64,000 bases of DNA from NCBI RefSeq assembly GCF_028640845.1, contig NC_080543.1, forward strand, positions 12,058,858 to 12,122,857. Direction: 5' to 3'. The notes under the pieces are model-generated. The model searched no databases. It was not told the origin of the DNA and worked only from the letters and a program-made list of their open reading frames with translations. Origin of the DNA: Ahaetulla prasina. Its lineage: Eukaryota > Chordata > Lepidosauria > Squamata > Colubridae. Positions within the stretch are counted from its first letter, which is position 1, and each line of letters begins with the position of its first letter. Position numbers and translations under genes: made by a program. Below are positions 10,769 to 21,745 of the stretch, in pieces.

Positions 10769-11310
10769 ATTTTTTTTTTTTAATTAACAAAAGTTTTACA
10801 AAAATTCCCCCCCATACATCCCCCCCACCCTCCCACCCTAACCCTCTTCCCTCCCCCTTCCCTCCTTCCCGCACTCCCTCCCCCCACCCAGACTTCCCAG
10901 AGCAAATACAGAGTATAATACCAACAATCACAAACTAAAATATACTAATCATCCCAAAACTCCCACCCCTCTCTAAACCCTTAACTCCTCTTTTCCATAG
11001 AAACGAAGAAAAGATTGTAGCAGTGCAATTTACAGACTTTCCATTCATAAACTATTTAACTTTTTAGTCTTTCAGTCCAATTTTTAAGTATCAACCTATC
11101 TTCTCCATTCCTGTAGATACCTTGCATAAGCAGCCCTTCATATATGATATTTCCACGTTGCCATCTAAGTTCATAAATTTTACTGTCCATTCTTCAACAA
11201 TAAGCGGTATTCCAACTTTCCTAATTGATTTTTGATTGCCAAATATATTTTAGAAAGCAAACATGGATTATAAGCTATATTGAAGAATAACTCTTGGTGT
11301 AATATCGGAA
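10769..11310 (-). mobile_element. L1 LINE 3' end, antisense
   Basis: A poly-T start (poly-A tail of the minus copy) is followed by a C-rich tract (10805-10890), the complement of the G-rich 3' UTR seen in the L1 at 5124-5576. The junctions AGGAATTTTT and AGGAAATTTTT suggest the TSD inside CR1. Confidence 0.75.
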
Positions 11311-11649
11311 GTAGGAAATTTTTCTTTATTTCTAGGCTAGTTCTCTCTTCGATAAGTTTCCATCCATTGCTTCTTTTTCTGCCTTCAGTTGCATAGGAGA
11401 ATACGCTGACCCCCTTCTTCTTTGTAGGAACCCCACAAATATTGAAACACTGCTATCATGTCAGTCCTAGTCTTTCTTTTCACTAGACTAGCCATATCCA
11501 ATTCCTGCAATCGTTCATCATATGTTTTAGTCTCTAGGTGCCTAATCGTCTTTGTTACTCTTCTCTGCACTTTTTCCAAAGTCTCAACCTCTTTTTTTTT
11601 TTTTATCATGTAGCGACCAAAACTGGATGCAGGTGTGGTCTCACTAGGG

Positions 11650-12472
11650 CAGGGATGCAGAGGTGAGTTTCAATTTTTTTTACTACCGGTTCTGTGGGTG
11701 TGGCTTGGTGGGCGTGGCTTGGCTTGGTGGACGTGGCTTGGTGGGCATGGCAGGTGAAAGATAATGTAAAATCTCCATTCCCACCCCACTCCTGGGGGAA
11801 GGATACTGCAAAATCTCCATTTCCAGCCCACTCTAGGTGAAGATTACTGCAAAATCCCCATTTTCTCCCAATCAGTTGGGACCTGGGAGGCAGAGAATAG
11901 ATGTGGGCGGGGCCAGTCAGAATTTTTACTACCGGTTCTCCGAACGACTCAAAATTTCCATTACTGGTTCTCCAGAAGTGGTCAGAACCTGCTGAAATCC
12001 ATCTCTGCAGTGATGGCTAACCTTTTTGCAGTCTTGTGCCAAAAGCAGGAGGAACGCAGGGGCGGGGGGTCACGTGCATGTGTGCCCACACCCCTAATTC
12101 AATGCACCCCACCCCTAATTCAATGCACCCCACCCCCAACCCCATGCATGCGCATGCAAACCCCCCCACGCTCCCCTTGCTTTTGGCATACGATGGCACA
12201 GTGGGCCTGGTAGGCCCATTTTTCACTCTTCCCAGGCCCCAGAGACTTTCTTGGAGCCTGGGGAGGACAAAAACGGCCTTTCCCACATCCCCGGAGGCCC
12301 TCTGGAGGCTGGAAACGGCCCATTTCCTGACCTGGTAGGGCCGGAAGGCCCAAAAATTAGCTGGCTGGCACATGCATGTGTGCTGGTGCTGAGCTAGGGC
12401 AACACCTGCATGTCCAATGATATGGCTCAGCGTACCATCTGTGGCACACGTGCCATAGGTTCGCCATCACGG
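11650..12472 (+). mobile_element. MITE B (hAT-like), hosting MITE A at its end
   Basis: The outer TSD CACTAGGG is perfect at 11642-11649 and 12473-12480. The element starts CAGGGATG, resumes at 12008 with CAGTGATGGCTAACC, and ends GGTTCGCCATCACGG. MITE A is inserted right after its first 8 bases. Confidence 0.85.
11658..12007 (+). mobile_element. MITE A nested in MITE B
   Basis: Begins CAGAGGTGAGTTTCAA, has the ACTACCGGTTCTGTG and GTGGCTTGGTGGGCGTGGC core, ends GAAATCCATCTCTG. TSD CAGGGATG/CAGTGATG (7 of 8) at 11650-11657 and 12008-12015. Confidence 0.88.
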
Positions 12473-12484
12473 CACTAGGGCTTC

Positions 12485-13099
12485 CTTTCCTTAGGATTTC
12501 TTTTGGGATTTAATGGAAAAATGGGAAGTCAGCAAGGCTGGAAGTTGCCGGGGTAATAAATGGTTCAATAAAAGGAAGGAGATATTAAATAGCCTATTTG
12601 CTTGCAAAAAAAAAAATAATAATCCATAATGCTGCCCTTGTGCAAATAGGCTGAGATTCACATTTCATTGAAAGATTTTTAAAGCAAATTCTCTTTTATT
12701 AAAGTGAATGAAGATGGGTAAGAATAATGCAGCATTTGTCTGTGCCAATCTGGTTTTTAAGCATGCTAATCATTTTCTACATTTGGAAGAGAGAAAAAAG
12801 AGAAAGTGCGAGATTTATCTTGCTGATTTCATAAGCTATTTCTGCGCAGTTTGAAGGCGATTCTATTTTCAGAGATTCCTCTAACTTTCCCCAAGCTCTT
12901 TAACTATTTCAGATTTCGGTTTCAACCATCTTGCTCTAATTCTAATCAAGCATAGCTAATCAAATCTGCATTCAAAATAATTGCGGTAATATAAATCAGG
13001 CCAACTGTTTCTGGGCTGTGAAAGCTTACAGGACCACTCGATGAATGCAAAGAGACTCCCTAAATTCAGGTCTGAGTGTGAATGGTCATCTAGAGGCAA
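12485..13099. other. Unassigned A+T-rich intronic sequence
   Basis: No repeat family, exon or notable structure recognised. Confidence 0.5.
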
Positions 13100-13188
13100 T
13101 TCATTGTGGTGGTTAAAGAACCAGATTAGCAACTGGGAGACTGTGAGTTCTAGCCCCGCTTTAAGCTGGGTGACTTTCGGGCCAGCCA
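13100..13188 (+). mobile_element. tRNA-like SINE fragment (GTGAGTTCTAG type)
   Basis: Carries a head with GTGGTTAAAG...GAGACTGTGAGTTCTAGCCC and GGGTGACTTTCGGGCC. The same family occurs at 34440-34815, 45485-45590 and 50150-50560. Confidence 0.65.
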
Positions 13189-13208
13189 CTCCAGATAGAT
13201 AGGTAGAT

Positions 13209-13241
<33 letters not shown>

Positions 13242-13357
13242 ACAGAGAGAGTGGAAAGTGGAAATGGAGATATAGATAAGCTACATAGACGCTAGCTAGC
13301 TAGCTAGCAAGATAGGGAGATATAGAGATAGATAGGTGATAGATGGATGGATGGATG

Positions 13358-13412
<55 letters not shown>

Positions 13413-13483
13413 GACAGATAGATAATAGATAGATAGATAGATAAAAAGAGATAGATAGTTTGATGATAGATAGATAGATAGAT

Positions 13484-13544
<61 letters not shown>

Positions 13545-13682
13545 AAAGAGATAGATAGTTAGATAGATAGATAGATATGAAGATATAGAGATAGATAGGT
13601 GATAGATGGATAGATGGAGATAGATAGATAATAATTAAAGAGAGCAAAAGAGATGGAGATGGAGATACAGATAGAGCGACAT
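13189..13682. repeat. Long compound (GATA)n array
   Basis: About 490 bp of GATA units interrupted by GATG, GATT, AAAGAGATA and GCTA blocks. A second-order repeat is visible (AAAAAGAGATAGATAGTTAGATAGA occurs twice, near 13443 and 13543). GATA arrays are a known abundant class in snakes. Long frames here are repeat artefacts. Confidence 0.95.
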
Positions 13683-13685
13683 AGA

Positions 13686-13688
<3 letters not shown>

Positions 13689-13721
<33 letters not shown>

Positions 13722-13738
13722 ACACACACACACACACA
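13689..13738. repeat. (TG)n(CA)n compound microsatellite
   Basis: A TG run passes into GCGC and then a CA run, giving a self-complementary dinucleotide block. Confidence 0.92.
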
Positions 13739-13739
13739 T

Positions 13740-14734
13740 GGGGGTGGGGGTGGGGAAGAGATGGTAGAGAGGTGATAGAAAATTGTTCCCTAAAAAAATG
13801 GGCACTCTTGTTTCCTAGTTGTTTCCTCTTTATATTTGCTAACCACCCTTCCCTGCTATTATTCTACTATCATTGGGCAAGCACTGGGATTCATTTAAAC
13901 TAGAAATAGGCAATACGGTGCCTTTGAAATCCAGCACGATCCAGAAGACTTCTCTTCTTTTCAGCCCATAATAATGCAACTTCCCCACTAGGTTCTCTGA
14001 CTCTCTTGAGCTTTCTCAAAACAAAGAAAAAATGATTTTTAAGAGCTACGTTAGAAGGGAAGCTGACCTGATGCAAGCAAAGCACTGGCTTTTTACTTTC
14101 AACGGGGCCTTTAGATCCCACAAAAAAATCATTCTGGGATGGATCCAGAGGGGGGAAAAATGAGCTTCTGGTAAATGTGACTGGTTGTGTTTGCAATGGC
14201 CGCCATTTTATAACGAGGCAAAACAATTCGGGGAGCCATTTTGTGAGGACAACCTTCAAAACACCTTTGTGATTCCAGAAGAAAGACAGTGTTTACTTCT
14301 GCAAATCAACAGAAAAGAAAAGACAAAAAAACCCCATGATCTTCCAGACCTAGAGAGTTTTCTTCTTCCTGTCCTCTATTTTTCATGTTCAGCTCAAGTA
14401 TTCAGGCTGTAGATGATTCAAGCCAAAACCCAGAATGCGCCAATGAAAGAGCTGGAGCTGAAAGACTATATTTGTCTTCTGCTGGCAAGCAAAGAGGCAC
14501 ACAACTCACTTTCCTTGGAACACTCCTCCTTGCATATCAAAAAGGGAGTTGGCAGTGCCCACCCCATCCATGGCTCCCAAACTAGATAAAGAAAATCTTG
14601 TCGCATTAAGCGAGGCCCTAACTATAATCCTTGGGAAGGAAAAGTTTGATCAAAACTACCCATTACCTATAATTGAGGCATCAGCTGGGCCTCCTCAGGG
14701 TCACACACACACACAAAAAAGGAGAATAATGGAA
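13740..14734. other. Unassigned intronic sequence
   Basis: Balanced composition, short open frames only, none recognisable. A short CA run is at about 14702-14716. Confidence 0.5.
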
Positions 14735-14771
14735 TAACAGAGTTGGAAAGGACCTTGGAGGTCTTCTAGTC

Positions 14772-15543
14772 CAGCGGTCACCAACTGGTGGTCCGTGGAC
14801 CACTGGTGGTCCGCAAGAAAATGTTGGTGGGCCGCAGAAAAATTATTTGCATTTTTTTTTATATTGCACTAAATCAGGGGTCCTCAAACTACAGCCCCTG
14901 GGATGGATATGTGCAGTGAACATTTGTGTTGCTGCAGAGAGTCTCCCCCTTCGGGGTCTTTTTGTGTGGGTCAGAGGGGGGCAGAAATACCAGCTTGGGG
15001 TCTGCTTCAGCCTCCTGGTGCGGGGCTTTGGGCGAAGGCTGGAGGGAACCGCCGCTGGTGGCGAAGAGCCGGAGGGCCTCGTTCCAGTGGGACTGCATCA
15101 TGGTCTGGAACTGGCTGACCATCTCAGCCAACTGAGCCTCCAGGTGCCAGTACCTGGCCTTGCACTCCTGCAGGTCTTCCCTCTGCTTGGAAAACCTATG
15201 CTCGTAGTCCTCAGTGAGGTGCTTGTTCTGAGCCTCCTTCTCGGCCAGATCCAATCTGAACTGAGTTATTTTGCCAACTCTTTCTCTTAGTGGCTGCTTA
15301 GCTCCAACAACTGCTTCCTGTTGGGGCCCTAAGGAGCCCAGGCGAGCAGGCGAGGAGTAGCGAGTAGAGGCTGGCAAGGCGCCCATCAATATGAGTGACA
15401 TTGAGTTGACCACGCCCACCCAGTCACATGACCACCTAGCCACGCCCACCCAGCCGGTCATTAGGCAGATCATATTAGTGGTCCACAGGATTTAAAATTA
15501 TGGAATTAGTGGTCCCTGAGGTCCGAAAGGTTGGGGACACCTA
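14772..15543 (-). mobile_element. hAT-type element with a coding-like interior
   Basis: Left end CAGCGGTCACCAACTGG, right end AGGTTGGGGACACCTA. The TSD TTCTAGTC is perfect at 14764-14771 and 15544-15551. Inside is a second hAT-like start (CAGGGGTCCTCAAACTAC, 14876) and a segment with a long minus-strand frame. The interior end (CACGCCCACCCAG...GTCATTAGG) is also found in MITE C copies, so the element is a mosaic. Confidence 0.8.
14889..15473 (-). pseudogene. Coding-like segment with coiled-coil composition inside the hAT element
   Basis: A 194-codon frame has a central stretch with heptad-like spacing of Leu/Ile/Met and many Glu, Gln, Lys, Arg (LTEDYEHRFSKQREDLQECK, then HLEAQLAEMVSQFQ). This looks like part of a cellular coiled-coil protein, not a transposase. 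The start and end codons fall in transposon sequence, so the frame as a whole is not a gene. I do not recognise the parent gene. It may be a captured exon or retrocopy carried by a non-autonomous element, or a chance open frame. Confidence 0.4.
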
Positions 15544-15839
15544 TTCTAGTCCAGCCCCCCTGCTCAAGCTGGAGACCATATACTATTCCAGACAAAAGGC
15601 TGTCCAGTCTCTTCTTGAAGACCTTCAGTGGTGGAGCACCCATTAATTTCTGGAGGCAAGCCATTCCACTGATTGAGTGATTGATTGATCTGGGATTACA
15701 GAATAACAGAATAGCAGAATTGGAAGGGACCTTGGAGGCCTTCTAGTCCAACCTCCTGCTGAAGTAGGATAACCTTTTTAAAAAAAAAAATAAAAAAATT
15801 TTTAGGTCCAGATCTCACCTTAAACTGCCAAAACGAGGC

Positions 15840-16125
15840 CACGTTTTTGGCTGTAGCCTTGGTCACTTGTTAAGTGAATCCGGCTTCCCCATTGCCTTTG
15901 CTTGTTAGGAGGTGGCGAAAGGTGATCACATGACCCTGGGAGACCCTGTCATAAATACAAACCAGTTGCCAAGTGTCTGAAGTCTGATCACGTGACCACG
16001 GGGAAGGGGATGCTGCAAAAGTCGTAAATGTGAAAAACGGTCGTCAGTCATTTTTTTCAGTGCTGCGGTAACTTCGGAAAGCCATAAATGAACGGTTGTT
16101 AAGTCAAGGACTACCTGGACTACAG
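15840..16125. mobile_element. MITE G copy
   Basis: Ends with GTTAAGTCAAGGACTACCTG; contains GGTGATCACATGACCCTGGG and GTTGCCAAGTGTCTGAAGTC blocks. Confidence 0.75.
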
Positions 16126-16824
16126 ATACAGATTGCGTCTGCAGCTCGGGTCAGAAATAAGTTTTACATCCATATCCTACATTAGCTCATGGTCGCTTCT
16201 TACATTCAAGACCGGGAAATGTGCAAAAATTATTTCGGGAAGTGAATTTGCTCTCTTTAATACGCCAAAGACAATTGCAGAATGCAGTAGATCAGAAAGC
16301 ATCTTCCGTGTTCCTTTTTAATTTATTCACGATTTTTTTCTATCCTTAAAATTTAACCAATGCTCTCTGTTGTTGCAATGGCTTTGTTCAATTCATTCTA
16401 ACGTAGTTATTTCAGCTTCTTTAGCGTCCCAGCCAAATGGGTCTCCAGGGGAATATCCTTTTCATTTTTATCTTTTGGGATGGCTAATGAAGTTTGGCGA
16501 TTTGCAAACAGCAGCGGTATGAAAAACCAAGTTACTCACTCTTTTTTTTTTGGCAGGGTTTTTTTTTTCCCTTAAAAAAAATATTAACATATATCAACAT
16601 GTATTCAGTAGCAAGGTAATTACATTAAAGAAGAACATGAGTGCTGTGAATGTATTATATAAAATTAATTCTAATGGATTTAGTATAAAGGTATATTCAA
16701 GGTGAAGTTCCCCGGGAGGAATTGCAAGAAAAGATTTCTTAAATATCATGCAATTTTCCCATAATTCTGCAAGCAAAATGCGGTGGCAACAATTGTCAAG
16801 GCTACATTAGTCACCTCAAACAGG
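16126..16824. other. Unassigned intronic sequence
   Basis: Poly-T and poly-A runs near 16540-16585; no family or exon recognised. Confidence 0.5.
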
Positions 16825-17130
16825 TATAGATAATCTTGGACTTACAATCACAACTGAGACCAGAATTTTTGTTGCTAGGCAAGGTGGTTATTAAATGAGT
16901 TATGTTTGATTTTATGATTATTATTCTTTTGCTGCAATTCTTAGGCAAATCAAAGCAGTTGTTAAGTGAATCACATGCTCATTAAGCGAATCCAGCTTCT
17001 CCCATTGATTTTACTGGTGGGAAGGTCGCAAATGTTGATCACATGACCCTGGGGTGCTGCAATGTCATAAATACGTCATAAATTGTCCTAAATTCTGATC
17101 ACGTGGGGATGCTGTAAGAGTTGTAAGTAT
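16825..17130. mobile_element. MITE G copy
   Basis: CTTGGACTTACAATCACAAC, GTTAAGTGAATCACATGCTC and GATCACATGACCCTGGGGTG are all family blocks. Confidence 0.7.
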
Positions 17131-17139
17131 GCATTTTTT

Positions 17140-17505
17140 ATTTTATTTTTTTTCAATCATATATAAGATAACCGGTAAAAGTATACACATAATTTGGATA
17201 CACAAAAAGAGTAAGTAAAAAGGAATATTAGGACAGGGATGGTAGGCACACAGGTGCGCTTATGCATGCCCCTTACAGACCTCTTAGGAATGGGGTGAGG
17301 TCAACAGTAGAAAGTTTAAGCTTAAAGTTTTGGGGGTTTGGGGAAGAAACTACAGAGTCAGGTAATGCATTCCAGGCATTGACCACTCTGTTACTGAAGT
17401 CATAGTTTCTGCAATCAAGTTTGGAGCAGTTTACCTTGAGTTTGTATCTCTTATTTGCTCGTGTATTGAAGCTGAAGTAGTCATTGACAGGTAGGACATT
17501 GTGGT
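17140..17505 (-). mobile_element. LINE 3' end, L3/Rex1-like family, antisense
   Basis: The minus strand encodes an NDYFSFNT-type start, then RNYDFSNRVVNAWNALPDSV, and a 3' UTR with AAGGGGCATGCATAAG. This matches the plus-strand copy at 37945-38512. Coding part is incomplete. The clade name is tentative. Confidence 0.7.
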
Positions 17506-17825
17506 AGATAATTGATCTCCTCTAGGACTGACCGGTTGGATCGCCTTGCAGTCCAAGGGACTCGCAGGAGTCTTCTCCAGCACCAGAGTTCAAAGGCCTC
17601 AATTCTTTGGCACTCAGCCTTTCTTATGGTCCAACCTTCACAGCCATACATTGCAACTGGGAAAACCATAGCCTTTACTATTCGCACTTTTGTTGGCAGG
17701 GTGATGTCTCTGCTTTGTAGTATGCTGTCTAGATTTGCCTTAGCTTTCCTCCCCAGAAGCAAGCGTCTTTTAATTTCTTGGCTGCAGTCCCCATCTGCAG
17801 TGATCTTGGAGGCAAAAGGACAGAG
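17506..17825 (-). mobile_element. Bov-B LINE 3' fragment, antisense
   Basis: The minus frame reads MLLGRKAKANLDSILQSRDI and then VMYGCE/FELWCWRRLLR-type blocks of the Bov-B C-terminus. Bov-B is an RTE-clade LINE known for horizontal transfer among squamates and ruminants. Confidence 0.9.
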
Positions 17826-17844
17826 TGGAGAAAAAGTGAGAAGT

Positions 17845-17945
17845 ATAAATATATAAATAGAACGAAGACTATTGCTAACATAGTGTAAGCCGCCCTGAGT
17901 CTTTGGAGAAGGGCGGGATATAAATGCAAATAAATAAATAAAAAA
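17845..17945 (+). mobile_element. tRNA-derived SINE, 3' tail only (L2-type tail)
   Basis: Has GTGTAAGCCGCCCTGAGTC and GGGCGGGATATAAATGC followed by AAAT units, the tail shared with L2 LINEs and with the full copies at 51143-51418. Confidence 0.8.
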
Positions 17946-18438
17946 ATGTCTATAAGGAAACTACTAGCTTCCTATAGTGACATTGCCATCAGTGAGAAAG
18001 GCTTTATGAATTGTACAGTTGGAGACCAACTTGTGTCTTCTTTTCCTTCTGTTTGTATCCTTCAGCAAGCATCCCCAAACAGCTCATGTCCAGCAAAGAC
18101 AAGGTCGATCAAGTCCATTTGTGTCATGTTACAGGAACAAAACGAGAAGATTGAACATTGCCCAGCAATGATTGTGTTGTCCAGTGAGCAAGATGTTGAT
18201 TGGAGACGACAGGCCACAATCAAGAGAGACTTCCTCTGTGACAATATTGGCAGTTAAATGGCCACCGTGACATCTTCTAGCGATAACTTCAGCAGAGGAA
18301 GAGATGCGTGGCTTCAGAATGTCTTTCCCCCCCCCGTCCCATTTCAATTGCATCTGAAGTTGGCGAAGCTGGAAGCAAATTGACTTGTCCTTTAGAAATC
18401 AAAAATTGGTTGATAGAAGAAGAAGGGAGCACTTGGTT

Positions 18439-18440
<2 letters not shown>
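17946..18440. other. Unassigned intronic sequence
   Basis: A 103-codon frame (17946-18257) has no recognisable domain and no splice or promoter context. Treated as chance. Confidence 0.45.
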
Positions 18441-18500
<60 letters not shown>

Positions 18501-18501
18501 T
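18441..18501. repeat. (TTA)n microsatellite
   Basis: About 20 tandem ATT units. Confidence 0.95.
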
Positions 18502-18629
18502 GACAAGTTGAGAGTGATATTTTTAAGTGCTTGAAAGTTATTTAATACTGCTAATTCTCTTTCTTCTTTCTAGGACATTTTGTGGCTTCAATATGTAAGC
18601 AAGAAAAACCAAATGCACAAGTATAGAAT

Positions 18630-19258
18630 CAGTGGGTTTCAGCAGGTTCTGACCAGTTCTGGAGGTCTGAAAGGGCTGGGAAGTGGCTCAACAGGCTAAT
18701 GCAGTCTGTTATTAACACACAGCTGCTTGCAATTACAATTACTACAAGTTCAAGTCCCACCAGGCCCAAGGTTGACTCAGCCTTCCATCCTTTATAAGGT
18801 AGGTAAAATGAGGACCCAGCTTGTTGGGGGAGGGGGGCAATACAAGTTGACTTTGTATATAATATACAAATATTTATTGTATATTATATACAAAGTCAAT
18901 ATACAAGTTGACTTTGTATATAATATACAGATGGATGAGACTATTGCCTTACACAATGTAAGCTGCCCTGAGTCTTTGGAGAAGAGTGGGATATAAATTC
19001 AAAAAAAGAAAAAAACAGTAGCAGAAATTTTGAGTAGTTCAGAAAACCGGTAAATACCACCCCACCCTCATCTATTCTCTGCCTCCTGAGTCCCAGCTGC
19101 GGATTTTGCAGTATCCTTCCCCTGGAGTGGGGTGGGAATGGAGATTTTACAGTATCCTTCCCCTACCATGCCCACCAAGCCACACCCACCAAGCCATGCC
19201 ATGCCCACCAAGCCACACCCACAGAACTGGTAGTAAAAAATTTTGAAACCCACCACTG
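18630..19258 (-). mobile_element. MITE A, antisense, hosting a SINE
   Basis: Begins CAGTGGGTTTCAGCAGG and ends GAAACCCACCACTG. The TSD TATAGAAT is perfect at 18622-18629 and 19259-19266. Confidence 0.92.
18668..19014 (+). mobile_element. tRNA-derived SINE with L2-type tail, nested in MITE A
   Basis: Head GTGGCTCAACAGGCTAATGC, B-box-like GTTCAAGTCCC, tail GTAAGCTGCCCTGAGTC...GGGATATAAATTC and an A-rich end. The middle holds an unusual inverted triplication at 18847-18929 (see findings). Confidence 0.85.
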
Positions 19259-19429
19259 TATAGAATAGGTGGTACCTTACTCACGATCAGTAAATGGGAG
19301 AGGGATCTTGGTTCTAGTGGACAATCATTTAAATATGAGCCAACAGTGTGCTGCAGCTGCCAAAAAAGCCAATGCAGTCCTAGGCTGCATTAACAGAGGG
19401 ATAAAATCAAGATCAAGTGGAGGGGGGTG

Positions 19430-20310
19430 TATTTTTTTATTGTAATTTTTTTTATTAAATAAAATATTTTATTATAAATTATTTTTATTACAAAATCAAG
19501 AAGGGTGGGGAATTTTTTAATGTGCATAAATAAGTAAGTAAGTAAGCAAGCAAGCAAGTAAGCAAGTAAGTAAGTTTGGGATTATTTGATAAATATGGAT
19601 GACCAGACCTGGGATGGAAATATTCAGACATCCATTAGAGAGCAGCAAAGAGATACAGAAAAACTCTAACTCACTGGTGCCATCTACTGGTCCTTTGCTT
19701 CTTCCAGTCCTAATCTGGTAGCCCGCCACTAAATTTCTTAATAAAATAACCCATTTATTTCCTTTTAAATGTTGCTTTCCAGACAAAGATTGTACTTCCA
19801 TCATTTGACAGATATTTAGATCCTCCAAGTGAGAAGCTTTGAAATTTTAGCGTTAAAAAAAGGGGGGGAGGGAAAGGTGGAGGGAGGAGAGGAGACAGTC
19901 ATTTAAATAAGTCTTTTGTACATTTTCAAAATAAGGTTAGACATATCCTTTCTGCTGTGACAGCAATTAATTATGAATCATGCAACACCAAATAAGAAAG
20001 AGGTGTTTTTTTTTTAGTAATAATTAAATCAGTTGTGCAAGTGGCAATAAACAGATGTTATGGCACGTAATTACAAATATCGCCGTTTACAGTGTTTTCC
20101 ATTATTTTTCAAGAGCATTTTAGCAAAAGAAACAAGACAGAGGAAGTGTTGGAAGCGGGGAGGGGAAATCCAGCTCCTCCCCCGCAGCATGCAGGGTCTG
20201 CTAAAATGTTCATGGTTTCACCACATTTTCCATTCCTGGTCTCGATCCAGATAGACAGATAAATGCCGTCAAGATACATTCCTATTTATCAAATACTTTT
20301 CCTTCCATTG
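19430..20310. other. Unassigned sequence with (AAGT/AAGC)n
   Basis: A short AAGT/AAGC tandem run lies at about 19526-19575. The rest is A+T-rich and unrecognised. Confidence 0.5.
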
Positions 20311-20386
20311 CAGGTAGTGCTCAACTTACGAACACAATTGAGCCCGAAATTTATGTTGCTAAGGGAGACGTTTGTGAAGTGAGCTT
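20311..20386. mobile_element. MITE G terminal fragment
   Basis: CAGGTAGTGCTCAACTTACG and GTTGCTAAGGGAGACG match one end of the family. Confidence 0.7.
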
Positions 20387-20387
20387 T

Positions 20388-21070
20388 GCCCAGTGTTCGG
20401 ATTCAACTGGTTCATATCACTTCAGCTGAACTGGTTGTTAAATTGCTGGCTAGCCCTGCCCCTCCATTCCCCGCCCCTTCCAGAAATCCCCATGCACCCT
20501 GTTTTGGCTCCCAGGTAAGTGCAGGGAGGCCTACTAGGCCCAAAACAGGGCACGGGCAGTGGTGGGATTCAGCCAGTTCACAGCTATTCGAGAGAACTGG
20601 TTGTTAATTCTCTAAGCAGTTTGGAGAATCCGTTGTTGGAAGAAATCTTATTTTGTTTTTTTCCACTTTACAGGGCTAATCCTGTAAGGAAGGCAGGAAG
20701 GAAACATTCTGGTGTTGTTTCTAATCTAATCTTTATTGCCCTGCTTACAGAAACTGCCTCTCTGGTTAACCCTTATTACATTGTAACAGTGAGTGACATT
20801 GAGTTGGCCATGCCAACACGGTCACATGACCATCGAGCCACGCCTACCCAGCTGGTCATTAGGGCAGAGAACCAGTTGTTAAATTATTTGAATCCCACCA
20901 CTGGGCATGGTGTGTGCGGGGGCAGACACCCCCCCCCCGGCCTGTTTTTGTTTCCAGGAAGATGCAGGGAGCTTCCACCCATGGCTTCATGTCCTATCTT
21001 CAGATGCTATGTCTCCCCCTCCTCCTGGAAGCTTGACCTCCCACGCCAGTGCAGCCAGGTGGCCTAGGAA
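20388..21070 (+). mobile_element. MITE D-like element, hosting MITE C
   Basis: Starts CAGTGTTCGGATTCAACTGG, with CAAAACAGGGCAC before the insertion and GCCTGTTTTTGTTTCCAGG after it. The right boundary is not clear. Confidence 0.5.
20557..20903 (+). mobile_element. MITE C (CAGTGGTGGGATTCAGCC family)
   Basis: Begins CAGTGGTGGGATTCAGCCAG, ends AATCCCACCACTG; flanks GGCACGGG/GGCATGGT match 6 of 8. Contains GTGAGTGACATTGAGTTGGC and GGTTGTTAAATT-like blocks. Confidence 0.85.
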
Positions 21071-21228
21071 AGGTACAGCTTCCATTCCAAAGAAGAAGCA
21101 ACTGGACACTGTTTGTTTTCCTTCCATTTAAATAATTTCTTTGCAACCAGAATTCTGTTTCCGGGGCTCTGCTATGAAGACCAGGAGGAAGACGTCGACA
21201 TCCAATGAAGGAATGGAGGGAATGGTGT

Positions 21229-21681
21229 TGTTGTGGTCTGTCAGCAGCCTACAGAGCTGGCAACGGAGTCGGACAGCGATGAGGCTGAGGTGAGGCCAGG
21301 GCCATCGGGAAGTGAGGTGTGGACTCCAGAGCCTCCAGAGACTGATAGTAGTGAGGCAGAGGAACAGGAGGAGCCTGTTCCTAATGCACGCATGAGAAGA
21401 GCTGCCAGAAGGCAAGAGCAGCTCAAGCAGAGAGGATGACTCGGGAGTAGGGCCAAGAGATGATTGGCCCCACCCATAAGGACTAGATTTTTAAATTTTA
21501 AATGTCTAAATTTTAGATTTGGTTTTAAATCGGGTTTTATTATTTATATGTCTATTTTAAATATTTGGCCTATTTAATAAGTTTTTTAGATTAATGTTTT
21601 ACTTTGTATATTTATGTGTTTTTTATATGGCTGTACACCGCCCTGAGTCCCTAGGGAGATAGGGCGGTATAAAAGTATGAA

Positions 21682-21745
<64 letters not shown>

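Larger units (their letters stand above)
10446..11649 (-). mobile_element. CR1 LINE 3' end, antisense, broken by MITE E, L1 and MITE B
   Basis: CR1 3' end signature (GACAGAATAACAGAGTTGGA) occurs at about 10450, reverse-transcriptase sequence at 10657-10768, and again at 11311-11649 (includes CTCTTCTCTGCACTTTTTCC). One element, three insertions. Confidence 0.85.
14735..15780 (-). mobile_element. Two CR1 3' ends, antisense, the first split by a hAT element
   Basis: First: 14735-14771 plus 15544-15690 (ends with CATTCCACTGATTGAGTGA). Second: about 15700-15775 (GAATTGGAAGGGACCTTGGA). Both carry the CR1 end sequence TTCTAGTCCA. Confidence 0.85.
18600..19425 (+). mobile_element. CR1 LINE fragment, split by MITE A
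   Basis: CR1 sequence ending AAATGCACAAGTATAGAAT resumes at 19267 with AGGTGGTACC and LGVLVDN-type coding remnants (GTGGACAATCATTTAAATAT). Lost after about 19425. Confidence 0.75.

Noticed and set aside
13300..13737. 145-codon Ile/Ser/Tyr/Leu-rich frame
   Set aside because: It is a translation of the GATA array complement.
17946..18257. 103-codon frame as a small gene
   Set aside because: No domain, splice or promoter support and no similarity I recognise; length is within chance for this much sequence.
21229..21437. 68-codon acidic protein as a small host gene
   Set aside because: The frame starts at base 2 of a family 1 LTR and matches the LTR-encoded frame of the other copies.
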